A stretch of DNA of 64,000 nt from Hanamia caeni (GTDB taxonomy: Bacteria > Bacteroidota > Bacteroidia > Chitinophagales > Chitinophagaceae). Location of the stretch: assembly GCF_003721595.1 (NCBI RefSeq), contig NZ_RJJR01000002.1, positions 1-64,000 of the forward strand. The letters are read 5' to 3'. Position 1 is the stretch's first letter. Every line of letters starts with the position of its first letter. This document shows, piece by piece, positions 25,963-34,996 of this stretch. Made by a program: the position numbers and the translations under genes. The notes beneath the pieces are model-generated. The model did not search any database. It had not been told where the DNA came from and worked only from the letters and a program-made list of their open reading frames with translations.

Positions 25963-28566
25963 TTAATAAGATTTCCTGGCCAGCACGATAGCGTTTTTAA
26001 ATTGTTTTTTGCGGCCGTCTTTATTAAAGATTTCTGTAAAAATGATGTAAATCCCCTGCGGTAATTTTTTTCCTTTGTCATCCAAACCATCCCAGCGAAA
26101 ATAGCCTGTAAGCCCGCTTAGGGAATTTTTTTCAAGGAATCGTACCGGCCTTCCGGAAGCATCAAAGATGGTGATATTAGCTACATTGCCCGGAGAAGGA
26201 AAGCTATAGTTTATAGTAGCAAAATCTTCATTGCCGTCATTGTCCGGAGAGAATATTGAAGGTGTAACGGTAATGGTTGCACGAAAATCATCACCACTAA
26301 AGAACTGCGAATTTTTATAACCCGGCGTGCCATATCCCGCCGAGGCGGCAGCAGAATGAAAATTATTCTGAACAGAAGGCGCGTCATAATTTATTCTTTC
26401 CAAAGAAACACCTTTGGTATTATGCATCAGTTGAAAATGCCATTTGTCTGAATAGCTTACCTCATCAATGATGCTTCCCTGGTTATTTAAAATGATTACA
26501 TTTCCTTTATCACTGGGAAATGATGGAAGCGACGTGGCTTTAATAAACGCATCAGCGTTGGCCATCACATATTGGCTTTTAACGAAGGAAGGATCGGTAG
26601 TAATTACGAGGAAATCTTTCGGAAAAAATAAAATTTGCTGTGCTGACAAAGGTGCGATGCTGCTCACAGTGTTACTACTGTTCCTGTTTGCGATGGATAC
26701 TTTACTGAGGTCAATTATTTTAGCTGAACGATTGTAAAGCTCCACATAATCGACGCCGTCTTCCAGGGGATTGAAAAGGATTTCATTAATTACAATGTCA
26801 AAAGAATCGGCATCCTGCGGCAGCCCGAATCTTGCAGAATTATCTAATCCGATAATATTTCCTGCACAGTCTGAAATATTTTGGGCAGACACGGTATAAA
26901 TTTTTTCGGAGATGATGGCATTGTTCAGCGATACATTAACCTTAGTAAATAATGGCGGAATAGCAACCGCATCGATTGCTGATAGATTATTGTCGAAAAT
27001 AAAATTGTGCAAAGAACCTGCTTGCAAACTGTCCACAGGTTCATCAAATGTTAACGTAATCGTTTTATTATCGTCAGCAAAAGCACGTAACAATTTCGGT
27101 TTGCTCTCATCGGCATTGATCCCATCTACTGAATTCTTCTTTCCCGGAGTACCGCCATTTGGGGATTGACTGCTTTTCCAGTTAGTGGTAGTGTTGCATG
27201 GGTTTTTTGTATCTGCCATTTCCAGCGACCACCCGCCGCTTTTTTTCAACTCATTTTGATGCCATGCCGATGAATATTGAACCGCGTGAATTGTTTTTCC
27301 GTTCTGATCAAATAGAGAAAGTATTTCTCCATCATTATCCAGAGAAGGAAATCCTGAAATACCAACTGCATTTCCATATTGCGCTAAAGCAACTGCTGCT
27401 GGTGAAAAACACACAACCAGGAAACTATCGGGCTGAAGAATGTTGGAAGGAAGAAATCCTCCTGCGCTGCCGTCGCTGATTTTCCACCCGCTCAGGTTTA
27501 AGGGGAATGAACAAATGTTTTTGATTTCTATCCATTCAAAATCGGGCAAACCCACAGATGGAGTTGGGTCGGCAAAAATTTCATCAATGACCACATCATT
27601 TCTTTTAGCGCTGTAGAAGCTAAAAGGCGTGGTTGCCTGCGTGATTACATTACCTTGTAAATCTTTGATATCATTTACTGTTAACGTGTATGCGTAACCG
27701 TTAGTAAATGAATTGGAAAAAACAAGATGAACTAAAGATGGATTTTGCAAATCCGGCATAACGGTTTCAGGCATTCCTAAATTATTACTTGCCGAAAAAT
27801 TGGAAAATAAGAGGCTTGAAGGGTCAACCGGCTCATCAAAAAGCACATCGATTTTTGTGGGGGAAATTGCAACTGCGGAAATAATTTTTGGAGCACTGGT
27901 ATCAGGCTCATAATTTTTTATTTCAACATCATCTATAAAATGTTTTCCAACAAAGGAAGAGGAACTTTGCTTGATAACAAAGCCACTCCATGTAGAAGTC
28001 GTGTAAGTAGCATCCATCGCTGCTCCTTCATTATACCATGAGTTTCCCGTTCCTGAAAGGTCGCGATACAACAACCATTTTCCCGAAGCGTCACGGGTCA
28101 CCTTTATTTTACAGATGTTATTGCTGTGGTTCAACGCTCCGTCTTCGCCATCAATAATTTTTTCAATTAATCCGCCTTTATCTCTGCGATACAGAGAAAT
28201 TTCATCTTGGGTGTTTCCAATTCTTACAAAATATCCTTCGGCATCATTACTGTTAATCTGCTGTAAAGATGAAGTGAGATAAAAGTCAACATAATTGGCG
28301 GAAGAAGGGTTAAAAGAAAGCCTTATCCAAATTTCCCATTGTGCGCCCACACAAAGATGGTTTTCTGAGGCAATCGAAAATGTTTTGTTTTCGGTAGAAT
28401 CAATAGCTTGAAGTTGAGCGTTGGGGTTTATGATAAAAGAAGCGGTATCGCCCGACCATGCAGAGTTGGAAAAGTAACGGAAATTAAAATTTTCACTTAT
28501 TTGTCCCTTTACTGCTGTATGAATTAACATGAAAATACATAGGAAATGCAACAACTTTTTCTGCAT
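25963..28566 (-). CDS. Large secreted protein with two lamin-tail domains and Ig-like repeats
   Basis: An 867-residue exported protein. Signal peptide about 1-22 (ending AVKGQ); a concanavalin-like N-terminal region (about 23-220); a first Ig-like/SbsA domain (IDVLFDEPVDPSS); a first lamin-tail domain (VVIDEIFADPTPSVG, FEWIEIKN); a second Ig-like domain (ITLTFDEPVDSL); a second lamin-tail domain (IVINEILFNPLEDGVDYVELYN); and a C-terminal FlgD-like Ig domain (ITVTPSIFSPDNDGNED, LPQGIYIIFTEIF). The C-terminus resembles Bacteroidota secretion or anchoring tails. The ATG at 28566 is chosen over a TTG at 28638, which would add 24 residues before the signal peptide. The role is unknown; cell-surface adhesion is plausible. 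Confidence 0.82.
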   Translation of the reverse strand: MQKKLLHFLCIFMLIHTAVKGQISENFNFRYFSNSAWSGDTASFIINPNAQLQAIDSTENKTFSIASENHLCVGAQWEIWIRLSFNPSSANYVDFYLTSSLQQINSNDAEGYFVRIGNTQDEISLYRRDKGGLIEKIIDGEDGALNHSNNICKIKVTRDASGKWLLYRDLSGTGNSWYNEGAAMDATYTTSTWSGFVIKQSSSSFVGKHFIDDVEIKNYEPDTSAPKIISAVAISPTKIDVLFDEPVDPSSLLFSNFSASNNLGMPETVMPDLQNPSLVHLVFSNSFTNGYAYTLTVNDIKDLQGNVITQATTPFSFYSAKRNDVVIDEIFADPTPSVGLPDFEWIEIKNICSFPLNLSGWKISDGSAGGFLPSNILQPDSFLVVCFSPAAVALAQYGNAVGISGFPSLDNDGEILSLFDQNGKTIHAVQYSSAWHQNELKKSGGWSLEMADTKNPCNTTTNWKSSQSPNGGTPGKKNSVDGINADESKPKLLRAFADDNKTITLTFDEPVDSLQAGSLHNFIFDNNLSAIDAVAIPPLFTKVNVSLNNAIISEKIYTVSAQNISDCAGNIIGLDNSARFGLPQDADSFDIVINEILFNPLEDGVDYVELYNRSAKIIDLSKVSIANRNSSNTVSSIAPLSAQQILFFPKDFLVITTDPSFVKSQYVMANADAFIKATSLPSFPSDKGNVIILNNQGSIIDEVSYSDKWHFQLMHNTKGVSLERINYDAPSVQNNFHSAAASAGYGTPGYKNSQFFSGDDFRATITVTPSIFSPDNDGNEDFATINYSFPSPGNVANITIFDASGRPVRFLEKNSLSGLTGYFRWDGLDDKGKKLPQGIYIIFTEIFNKDGRKKQFKNAIVLARKSY
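28497..28514 (+). repeat. Dispersed motif copy (exact) inside the lamin-tail gene
   Basis: TTATTTG-TCCC-TTTACTG, exact at all fixed positions. On the minus strand it encodes AVKGQIS at the signal-peptide cleavage region. Confidence 0.5.
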
Positions 28567-28584
28567 AATCAGTAGCTTTGAATT

Positions 28585-28592
28585 TAAAGATA
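28585..28592 (-). promoter_or_regulatory. Possible -7 box TATCTTTA of the lamin-tail gene
   Basis: On the minus strand TATCTTTA resembles TAnnTTTG, 18 nt upstream of the ATG at 28566. No -33 TTTG at the usual distance. Confidence 0.35.
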
Positions 28593-28640
28593 AAGACTTT
28601 ATGCTTTTCTTTGCATTCAAACTTAAAAATTTAATCAAAA

Positions 28641-29669
28641 ATGAAAATTGCAGTGGTGGGCGCTACCGGGCTTGTAGGCAGCAAAATGTTGCAAGTGCTC
28701 GAAGAAAGAAATTTCCCGGTTACAGAATTAATTCCTGTGGCTTCTGAAAAATCTGTTGGGAAGGAAGTAATTTTTAAAGGTAAAAAATATAAGGTGGTTT
28801 CTGTGGAAGATGCCATTGCCGCCAGGCCTGACATTGCATTATTTTCAGCGGGTGGAAGCACTTCTCTTGCGCTGGCTCCCAAATTTGCTGAAGCTGGCAC
28901 TACCGTAATTGATAATTCATCTGCATGGCGCATGGATGCTACAAAAAAACTCGTAGTCCCCGAAGTGAATGCTGATGTTCTAACCAAAGAAGATAAAATT
29001 ATCGCCAATCCAAATTGCTCAACTATCCAGATGGTGTTGGTTTTAAAACCGCTTAATGAGAAATATGATATTAAAAGAATAGTGGTTTCTACTTATCAAA
29101 GCGTTACCGGTACTGGTGTAAAAGCAGTGCAGCAGATGGAAAATGAAAGAAATAATGTGAAAGGTGAGATGGCCTATAAATACCCGATTGATAAAAACGC
29201 GCTTCCTCATATTGATGTTTTTTTGGAAAATGGCTATACTAAGGAAGAAATGAAAATGGTAAATGAAACCCGGAAAATAATTGGCGATGATTCGATTCAG
29301 TTGACTGCCACTTGCGTACGCATTCCTGTAGTAGGCGGGCATAGCGAAAGTTTGAATATAGAATTTGAAAACGATTTTGACCTTGATGAAGTAAGAAAAA
29401 TCTTATCAAATGCGCCGGGAGTAGTGGTTCAGGATGACGTGGAAAATTTCGTTTATCCCATGCCGTTATCTGCCCATGAAAAAGACGAAACTTTTGTAGG
29501 CCGCATCCGGCGCGACGAATCACAGCCGAAAACACTGAACTGCTGGGTAGTAAGCGACAACCTGAGAAAGGGCGCAGCAACCAACGCTGTGCAGATAGCA
29601 GAATACCTGTTGGAAAAAGGACTGGTGAAAGAAGCTGTCAGCCCGCAACTCACTTCTGCCGACGCGTAA
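28641..29669 (+). CDS. asd: Aspartate-semialdehyde dehydrogenase
   Basis: A 342-residue NADPH-dependent enzyme converting aspartyl phosphate to aspartate semialdehyde, the branch point to lysine/diaminopimelate, threonine and methionine. The nucleotide-binding GATGLVG (7-13), SAGGSTS, catalytic Cys126 in NPNCSTIQ and base His234 in GGHSES are present. It is divergent from the lamin-tail gene (74 bp between starts) and ends at a strong terminator shared with the convergent aminotransferase gene. Confidence 0.96.
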   Translation: MKIAVVGATGLVGSKMLQVLEERNFPVTELIPVASEKSVGKEVIFKGKKYKVVSVEDAIAARPDIALFSAGGSTSLALAPKFAEAGTTVIDNSSAWRMDATKKLVVPEVNADVLTKEDKIIANPNCSTIQMVLVLKPLNEKYDIKRIVVSTYQSVTGTGVKAVQQMENERNNVKGEMAYKYPIDKNALPHIDVFLENGYTKEEMKMVNETRKIIGDDSIQLTATCVRIPVVGGHSESLNIEFENDFDLDEVRKILSNAPGVVVQDDVENFVYPMPLSAHEKDETFVGRIRRDESQPKTLNCWVVSDNLRKGAATNAVQIAEYLLEKGLVKEAVSPQLTSADA

Positions 29670-29688
29670 ATTTTTTTTGAAGGATTTT

Positions 29689-29728
29689 AAAAGGTATTAG
29701 CAGTTTTGGTTCTGTTACTACCTTTTTT
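29689..29728 (+). terminator. Terminator of asd
   Basis: Arms starting AAAAGGTA at 29689 and ending TACCTTTT at 29726 pair over 15 bp with one mismatch and one G-U pair, around an 8-nt loop (29704-29711), followed by a six-T run (29723-29728). The left arm's AAAA gives a weak T-run for the opposite strand, so it may also serve the convergent gene. Confidence 0.8.
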
Positions 29729-29761
29729 GCTTTCCGGCGCCTGTAATTAAATTAGTGTCTA

Positions 29762-31060
29762 TTAATGCAAATTATCCAGAGCTTCCTTTAGTTTGGAAAA
29801 CATCTCAGGAATCTCTTCTTTCCGGCAAGTGCCAACGCTTAACCGGTACCAGTCTGAATCTTTTGCTGCGCCAAAGGCATAAAATGGAACTACAGCCAAT
29901 TTTGCATTTTCCAGGATGTAAGTAGTTACTTCCGATTGGGTAGAAAGTAAATTGCCATTATTTATGGTTCGTTTACCGGTAAGGCTTAATTGAATGGTAA
30001 GATAAATCGCTGCCTGGGGCGCACACGCAGCCACTGCATAACCTTCAGATTTCAATTGCATAAATCCATCATAAATAAGTTGCAATCTTTCCTGTAGTTC
30101 TTTCCTGAAAACAGAAAGATAATCATCAACCACCTCTTTTTGAACCAAAAATTTTGCTGTGGCGTTTTGCTCTGCCATGGGGCTCCATGCACCGAGGTGG
30201 CTGTTGATGGCTTTCATCTTCGATAACACCCATTCAGGTCCCAATGCCCAGCCCACTCTTACTCCGGTGGAAGCAAATGCCTTGCTGATGCCATCAATAA
30301 AGATGGTATATTTTTTCATTTCCGGCCTCAGGCTAACGGGATTATAATGCCTGGTTTCGCCATAGGTGAGCATCCAATACATTTGGTCATACATTACATA
30401 CAATTTCTTTTCCTCCTCTCCCCTTCTATTGTTTTCCGCCAAAACCATGTCACAGATTTTTTCCAGCTCTTCTTTTTGAAAAACCGTTCCCGTCGGATTT
30501 AAAGGGGAACACAGTGCAATTAAAACTGCGTCGTGAACATGAGGCTGTATGTCTTCTGCAGTTGGCATAAAATTGTTTTCCGCTGTGGTTTCTATTACCT
30601 GGTGTTTTCCTTCGGTAAAATGCACATAATGATTATTATTCCAACTGGGTACAGAATAAATCACCTTATCGCCCCTGTCGACGATAGCGCGGTAAACGGT
30701 ATAAATCAAAGGCCGGCCGCCTGCAGCGATTAATATTTCATTGGTTTCAAAACGCAATCCTTCACGGTCGTTAATAAATTTTGAAACCGATTCTCTTAAT
30801 TGAATGATGCCGTCTGCCGGAGGATAAGTAGTTAATTTATTGCGGTAAGCATTTACAATCTCATCTTCGAGTTTTTGAGGGATAGGAAAAATTTCCGCAT
30901 CAAAATCACCGATAGTAAAATTGTAAATTGTCTCGCCACGCTTGATTTTTTGTTTTATTTCACCCCCGAGCCTTACGATTTCGCTGCCAACAAGCGTATT
31001 GGCAAGCTGGCTTAATTTTTCTTCTTTTTTTACGTAGGGTGTGGAATTAACTGTTGACAT
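29762..31060 (-). CDS. Pyridoxal-phosphate-dependent aminotransferase (fold type I)
   Basis: A 432-residue class I/II aminotransferase of the aspartate aminotransferase superfamily. The PLP Schiff-base Lys260 lies in DGISKAFASTGVRVGW; SPLNPTG holds the cofactor-contacting Asn, YDQMY the Asp/Tyr pair and RLSVGT the C-terminal substrate-carboxylate Arg. It is longer than AspC (about 395 aa). Substrate specificity cannot be assigned; proximity to asd hints at aspartate-family metabolism, but the two genes are convergent and not co-transcribed. Confidence 0.9.
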   Translation of the reverse strand: MSTVNSTPYVKKEEKLSQLANTLVGSEIVRLGGEIKQKIKRGETIYNFTIGDFDAEIFPIPQKLEDEIVNAYRNKLTTYPPADGIIQLRESVSKFINDREGLRFETNEILIAAGGRPLIYTVYRAIVDRGDKVIYSVPSWNNNHYVHFTEGKHQVIETTAENNFMPTAEDIQPHVHDAVLIALCSPLNPTGTVFQKEELEKICDMVLAENNRRGEEEKKLYVMYDQMYWMLTYGETRHYNPVSLRPEMKKYTIFIDGISKAFASTGVRVGWALGPEWVLSKMKAINSHLGAWSPMAEQNATAKFLVQKEVVDDYLSVFRKELQERLQLIYDGFMQLKSEGYAVAACAPQAAIYLTIQLSLTGKRTINNGNLLSTQSEVTTYILENAKLAVVPFYAFGAAKDSDWYRLSVGTCRKEEIPEMFSKLKEALDNLH

Positions 31061-31393
31061 GTTCGACGTTTATCATAAATATAACTCAAATCTATTGCAA
31101 TTTTTCTGTCAGAAGCCTGGCAAAGGAATAAAGAAAATTTAAAATCGGGAATAAAATCTGATTGAATGGATGCGTAAAGTGTGTATCATTTTAAAAAATA
31201 GAGTCGTAAAACCATTACAATAAATGTTTAAAAATTCAGAAAGATTATGACAAAAAAAACCGCTTATTTGTACAATAAGCGGTGGCCTTTAGCAACGGCA
31301 AAACTACCAGTTTCCAACATTTAAAAACCAAAATAAAAAATTAAATTATTTATCCATTCACTGTAGCTGATGAACCTGAGTAAGGTTCAGAAT
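31061..31393. other. Intergenic region between aminotransferase and acyl-CoA dehydrogenase genes
   Basis: A 333-bp gap holding the leftward promoter region of the aminotransferase gene, the terminator at 31252-31282 and a 7-bp hairpin TGAACCT (31371-31377) / AGGTTCA (31383-31389) just after the dehydrogenase stop. Otherwise AT-rich with no ORF seen. Confidence 0.5.
31252..31282 (-). terminator. Terminator of the marR-acyl-CoA dehydrogenase operon
   Basis: Arms CCGCTTATT (31260-31268) and AATAAGCGG (31274-31282) form a perfect 9-bp stem with a 5-nt loop; on the minus strand it is followed by eight T (complement of 31252-31259). Confidence 0.85.
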
Positions 31394-33205
31394 TTAAAAC
31401 ACATATTTTCCTTCTTCAATCAGTTTATCCGCAATCATGCGGCGCGCATTTTTACTATTGAAGGGCTCTGTTTTGGTAAACCGTTTCAAGCCCAGCAGCA
31501 TCATTTTTTGTTCATCGCCTTCGGCAAACGCATTGATAGCTTCCTTTCCGGCTTTGGCCACTTTATCTGCAGCGTCATTCAAATAGCATTTGATCATGGC
31601 AATTTGAACTTTTGCATTTTCTTCGCCGGTTTTATCTGTGAGTTTAATAACACGAAGCAACATGCTTTCTAAAACAAAGGTTTCGATAGCCATGTCGGCG
31701 ATGTTCATAATTATTTCTTCTTCACTGCTCAGGTCTTTCATCAACTTTTGTACCGCAGCGCCAGCCACCATAAGGATGCATTTTTTAAGATTGGATATTA
31801 CTTTACGTTCTTTTGAAAAAGCACTGTCGTCATCGTTGCCAAAATCAGGAATGCTCATCAATTCTTTTTGAACATTCATCGCAGGGCCCATCAAATCAAG
31901 CTTCCCTTTCATGGCTCTTTTCAGTATCATATCCACCGTAAGTAACCGGTTGATTTCATTTGTGCCTTCATAAATCCGGTTTACACGGCTATCTCTGTAA
32001 GCCCTGCTGATATTGTATTCATCACTAAAGCCCACTCCTCCATGAATTTGAACGCCTTCATCCACTACAAAATCCAGCACTTCGCTTCCATGAACTTTTA
32101 GAATGGCACACTCTATTGCAAATTCTTCTGCGGCACCAAGAAGGGCTTCATTAAAGGGTTTTCCGTCAGCGAGCAATTCTTCTTCTTTTTCATCTATCCA
32201 CCTGGCAGTGCGATACAGAGCGCTTTCATCAGCGAAAATTTTAATGGCCATTTCTGCCAGCTTGTGTTTAATAGCTCCAAAATTGGCAATTGCGGTTTTA
32301 AACTGCTCCCTGTTTTTTGCATACTCTATTGAATTAGCCAATGCAAGCTTAGCGCCGCCCATGGCTGCTGCTGCCAATTTTAGCCGCCCAATATTTAGAA
32401 TATTGAATGCAATGATATGCCCGCGGCCAATTTCACCCAACACATTTTCAATAGGTACCTTGCAATCCTGGAAATACAATTGCACTGTAGATGAACCTTT
32501 GATTCCCATTTTATGTTCTTCAGGGCCACGGGTAAAACCTTCAAAATCACGTTCCAAAATAAAAGCGGTAAACCCTGCCTGTCCGGTAGGCAGGTTTTCG
32601 CCGTCTACTTTTGCGAAAACGGTATAAACATCGGCAAAGCCACCATTTGTAATCCAAATTTTTTGTCCGTTTAATAAATAATATTTTCCATCTTCCGAAA
32701 GTGTTGCGGTGGTTTTGGCCCCTAATGCATCGCTTCCGCTGCCAGGCTCGGTTAATCCGTAAGAACCCTTCCATTCGCCGGTGGCGAGTTTGGGAATATA
32801 TTTTTTCTTTTGTTCATCGGTGCCAAAATATAAAATTGGCAAAGTGCCAATACCGGAATGGGCACTCATGGCCACACTAAATGAATAGCCGCCACCCAAT
32901 CCTTCACTTACTAACGTTGAGGTTACAAAATCTTTTCCCAGCCCTCCCAAATCTTCGGGCACCGAAGCGCTTAATAATCCAAGCTCTCCGGCCTTTTCCA
33001 TAAGCGACGGCATGAGGCCCGGCTCCAGTTTATCAATGCGGTCGACTATCGGATAGATTTCTGTTTTTAAAAACTGCAGGCACATGTCTAAAATCATCAA
33101 TTGCTCCTCGCTAAAATCTTCCGGCGTGAAAGTATCATTGGCGTTATATTCTTTAATAAGCCACTCTCCGCCTTTTACTGAAGTATTGCTGATAGTTGTA
33201 TCCAT
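31394..33205 (-). CDS. Acyl-CoA dehydrogenase (long form)
   Basis: A 603-residue FAD enzyme for alpha-beta dehydrogenation of acyl-CoAs. The ACAD core spans about 30-430: GSYGLTEPGSGSDA, KIWITNGGFADVYTVFAKV and RIYEGTNEINR are present. About 160 extra C-terminal residues form a second helical domain as in VLCAD-like enzymes. Residues 204-211 (NLPTGQAG) are an insertion encoded by a palindromic repeat, in the loop between the core beta-strands (FAKVDGE / FTAFILERD). It starts 5 nt after the MarR gene stop, so the two form an operon with an autoregulated promoter. It probably acts in fatty-acid degradation. Confidence 0.93.
   Translation of the reverse strand: MDTTISNTSVKGGEWLIKEYNANDTFTPEDFSEEQLMILDMCLQFLKTEIYPIVDRIDKLEPGLMPSLMEKAGELGLLSASVPEDLGGLGKDFVTSTLVSEGLGGGYSFSVAMSAHSGIGTLPILYFGTDEQKKKYIPKLATGEWKGSYGLTEPGSGSDALGAKTTATLSEDGKYYLLNGQKIWITNGGFADVYTVFAKVDGENLPTGQAGFTAFILERDFEGFTRGPEEHKMGIKGSSTVQLYFQDCKVPIENVLGEIGRGHIIAFNILNIGRLKLAAAAMGGAKLALANSIEYAKNREQFKTAIANFGAIKHKLAEMAIKIFADESALYRTARWIDEKEEELLADGKPFNEALLGAAEEFAIECAILKVHGSEVLDFVVDEGVQIHGGVGFSDEYNISRAYRDSRVNRIYEGTNEINRLLTVDMILKRAMKGKLDLMGPAMNVQKELMSIPDFGNDDDSAFSKERKVISNLKKCILMVAGAAVQKLMKDLSSEEEIIMNIADMAIETFVLESMLLRVIKLTDKTGEENAKVQIAMIKCYLNDAADKVAKAGKEAINAFAEGDEQKMMLLGLKRFTKTEPFNSKNARRMIADKLIEEGKYVF
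32574..32594. repeat. Palindromic repeat inserted in frame in the acyl-CoA dehydrogenase gene
   Basis: CCTGCCT (32574-32580) and AGGCAGG (32588-32594) are 7-bp inverted arms around GTCCGGT. The element encodes the LPTGQAG peptide. Its GC-rich sequence contrasts with the surroundings. Similar CCTGCC...GGCAGG palindromes, giving PTGQAG-like peptides, are known to me as dispersed small repeats in Bacteroidota genomes; only one copy was seen in this window. Confidence 0.7.
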
Positions 33206-33210
33206 AAAAG

Positions 33211-33651
33211 TTATTTTAAATTTTCATAAACGATTTGAAGAACTTCTTTGGCAACTTCGATTTGTACGTTGGTAACGCCTTCGAGCGCCTCATTCAGTGT
33301 CAGATTGGCCACTTCCATCGTAGGTTGCTCCAGGTTTTTTGCTTCCTTCGTGAGAAAGATGATATTGCTGCGCCTGTCATTTTTTGAAGCAACCCGTCTC
33401 ACCAATTTGGATTTTTCCAAATTATCTACCAGCCTTGTAATACTGGGTTTGTCTCTGAAAGTAGCTTCACATAATTGCTGCTGGCTTTGGCCATCCTGTT
33501 TCCATAAATGATATAAAACGCTCCACTGCTCAATCGTAATCTCTATTCCGGCATCCTTAAAATTCTTTTGCAGCCGTCTTGCAACCGCCGTGGAGGCTTT
33601 GCCTGTTATAAAGCTGTATAATTCTCCCCTTTTAAATTGGTTGTTTAGCAT
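33211..33651 (-). CDS. MarR-family transcriptional regulator
   Basis: A 146-residue winged-helix regulator. The DNA-binding core is SQQQLCEATFRDKPSITRLVDNLEKSKLVRRVASKNDRRS (split over about 60-100), with dimerising helices at both ends. The ATG at 33651 (MLNNQFKRG) is preferred over an ATG 24 nt upstream because a -7 box and operator sit between them. It is the first gene of an operon with the acyl-CoA dehydrogenase, so it probably senses an acyl compound or related ligand and represses both genes. Confidence 0.92.
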   Translation of the reverse strand: MLNNQFKRGELYSFITGKASTAVARRLQKNFKDAGIEITIEQWSVLYHLWKQDGQSQQQLCEATFRDKPSITRLVDNLEKSKLVRRVASKNDRRSNIIFLTKEAKNLEQPTMEVANLTLNEALEGVTNVQIEVAKEVLQIVYENLK

Positions 33652-33672
33652 ATAGTTGTTTATGCAACTATA
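33651..33672. promoter_or_regulatory. MarR-type operator
   Basis: TATAGTTG (33651-33658) and CAACTATA (33665-33672) form a perfect 8-bp inverted repeat with a 6-nt spacer, ending at the proposed start codon of the marR gene. Site length and symmetry suit a MarR dimer; binding by the encoded protein is inferred. Confidence 0.75.
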
Positions 33673-33680
33673 CAAATCTA
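33673..33680 (-). promoter_or_regulatory. -7 box TAGATTTG of the marR operon
   Basis: On the minus strand TAGATTTG fits TAnnTTTG exactly and directly abuts the operator; it is about 22 nt upstream of the ATG at 33651. Confidence 0.6.
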
Positions 33681-33761
33681 ACTATTCCGTTTGGTATTAA
33701 AAAATTATTTTTGCCAGCCATGAATTCAATTAAATAAGGCTACTCCAACAATAAGCTTTTC

Positions 33762-34922
33762 ATGCTTTTAATTTCCATTACCATTATTTTATTTATTCCG
33801 TATGTGTGGCTGATGCTTTATTACAGGAGTGCCTGGAAAAAAATTCCGGATTTCGTGGCTGCTGAAAACGCATATAATGAACTTCCTTTTATTTCTATCA
33901 TTATTGCTGCGCGAAATGAAGAAAAAAATATTGGGAAATGTATCCAATCCATTCTTGACCAAACCTATCCTGCGGAAAAGTATGAAATCATTGTAACGGA
34001 TGACCATTCAACCGACAAAACTGTTTCTATAATCCAATCTTTTCAAAAGAATAATATTCAGGTTCTTCATCTGGCCGATTTTATTTTTGGGCAAAAAATT
34101 AATTCTTACAAAAAGAAATCAATAGATACTGCGCTGCAATTTGCCAAAGGAGAATTGATAGTTACGACGGATGCAGATTGTATAGCTCCCCCAAAATGGT
34201 TAGAAACGATAGCGCATTTTTACAAACAAAAATCACCTGTATTTGTTGCTTTACCGGTAAATTTTACTAATTCATCAATCAGCCATTCACTTTTTAAAAA
34301 ACTTTTTAAAGTCTTTCAATCGCTTGATTTTATGACGTTGCAGGGAATCACGGGAGCGTCTGTTTTTAAAAAAGTTCATGTCATGTGCAATGGTGCGAAT
34401 CTGGCCTACCAAAAAGAAGTTTTTTTTAAAGTCGGGGGATTTGTAGGGGTTGATAAATTGGCAAGTGGCGATGACATGTTGCTGATGCAAAAAATTCAGG
34501 CGCAATATCCGGATGAGATTTCATTTTTAAAATCAAAAGAAGTTATTGTAAACACTGCCCCGGCAGAAACTTTAAAAGATTTTATGAACCAGCGGATACG
34601 GTGGGCAAGCAAAGCAGGAAGCTATACAGATAAAAAAATAATTTCGGTGTTATTGCTGGTTTACCTGCTAAATGTATGGCTGTTTTTTTTAGGAATATTA
34701 TCCTGCGTATATTCAGAAGTATTTTATCTTTTCATCCTTTCGGTGATACTGAAGACTGTATCTGAGTTGCTTTTCATGTTGCCGGTTGCTCAATTTTTTG
34801 ATAAGAAGAAACAGCTTTGGTGGTTTCTTCTCGCACAACCTTTTCATATTTTATATACGGTAATGGCAGGCTGGCTGGGCCAATTCGGAAGCTACCAATG
34901 GAAAGGAAGAAAGGTAAAGTGA
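33762..34922 (+). CDS. Glycosyltransferase family 2 membrane protein
   Basis: A 386-residue GT2 enzyme. An N-terminal membrane helix (about 2-21) precedes the GT-A domain (FISIIIAARNEEKNIGKCI; VTDDHSTDKT; VTTDADCIAP with the DxD motif; QRIRW as the Q/RxxRW motif), followed by three C-terminal hydrophobic segments (about 290-380). It probably transfers a sugar at the cytoplasmic face onto a lipid or growing glycan. It is monocistronic, with its start about 110 bp from the divergent marR gene. Confidence 0.9.
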   Translation: MLLISITIILFIPYVWLMLYYRSAWKKIPDFVAAENAYNELPFISIIIAARNEEKNIGKCIQSILDQTYPAEKYEIIVTDDHSTDKTVSIIQSFQKNNIQVLHLADFIFGQKINSYKKKSIDTALQFAKGELIVTTDADCIAPPKWLETIAHFYKQKSPVFVALPVNFTNSSISHSLFKKLFKVFQSLDFMTLQGITGASVFKKVHVMCNGANLAYQKEVFFKVGGFVGVDKLASGDDMLLMQKIQAQYPDEISFLKSKEVIVNTAPAETLKDFMNQRIRWASKAGSYTDKKIISVLLLVYLLNVWLFFLGILSCVYSEVFYLFILSVILKTVSELLFMLPVAQFFDKKKQLWWFLLAQPFHILYTVMAGWLGQFGSYQWKGRKVK

Positions 34923-34972
34923 AATCTAATTGTAAAATTCAGGACAAAAGTCAAAAACCATAATTTATAATG

Positions 34973-34980
34973 TAAATTTG
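34973..34980 (+). promoter_or_regulatory. -7 box TAAATTTG of the toxin-antitoxin-like pair
   Basis: TAAATTTG fits TAnnTTTG exactly and ends 16 nt before the ATG at 34997. Confidence 0.55.
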
Positions 34981-34996
34981 ATTATAATTTTTTCTC

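Noticed and set aside
31371..31389. Hairpin after the acyl-CoA dehydrogenase stop as terminator
   Set aside because: No T-run follows; the T-tailed hairpin at 31252-31282 is the better terminator.
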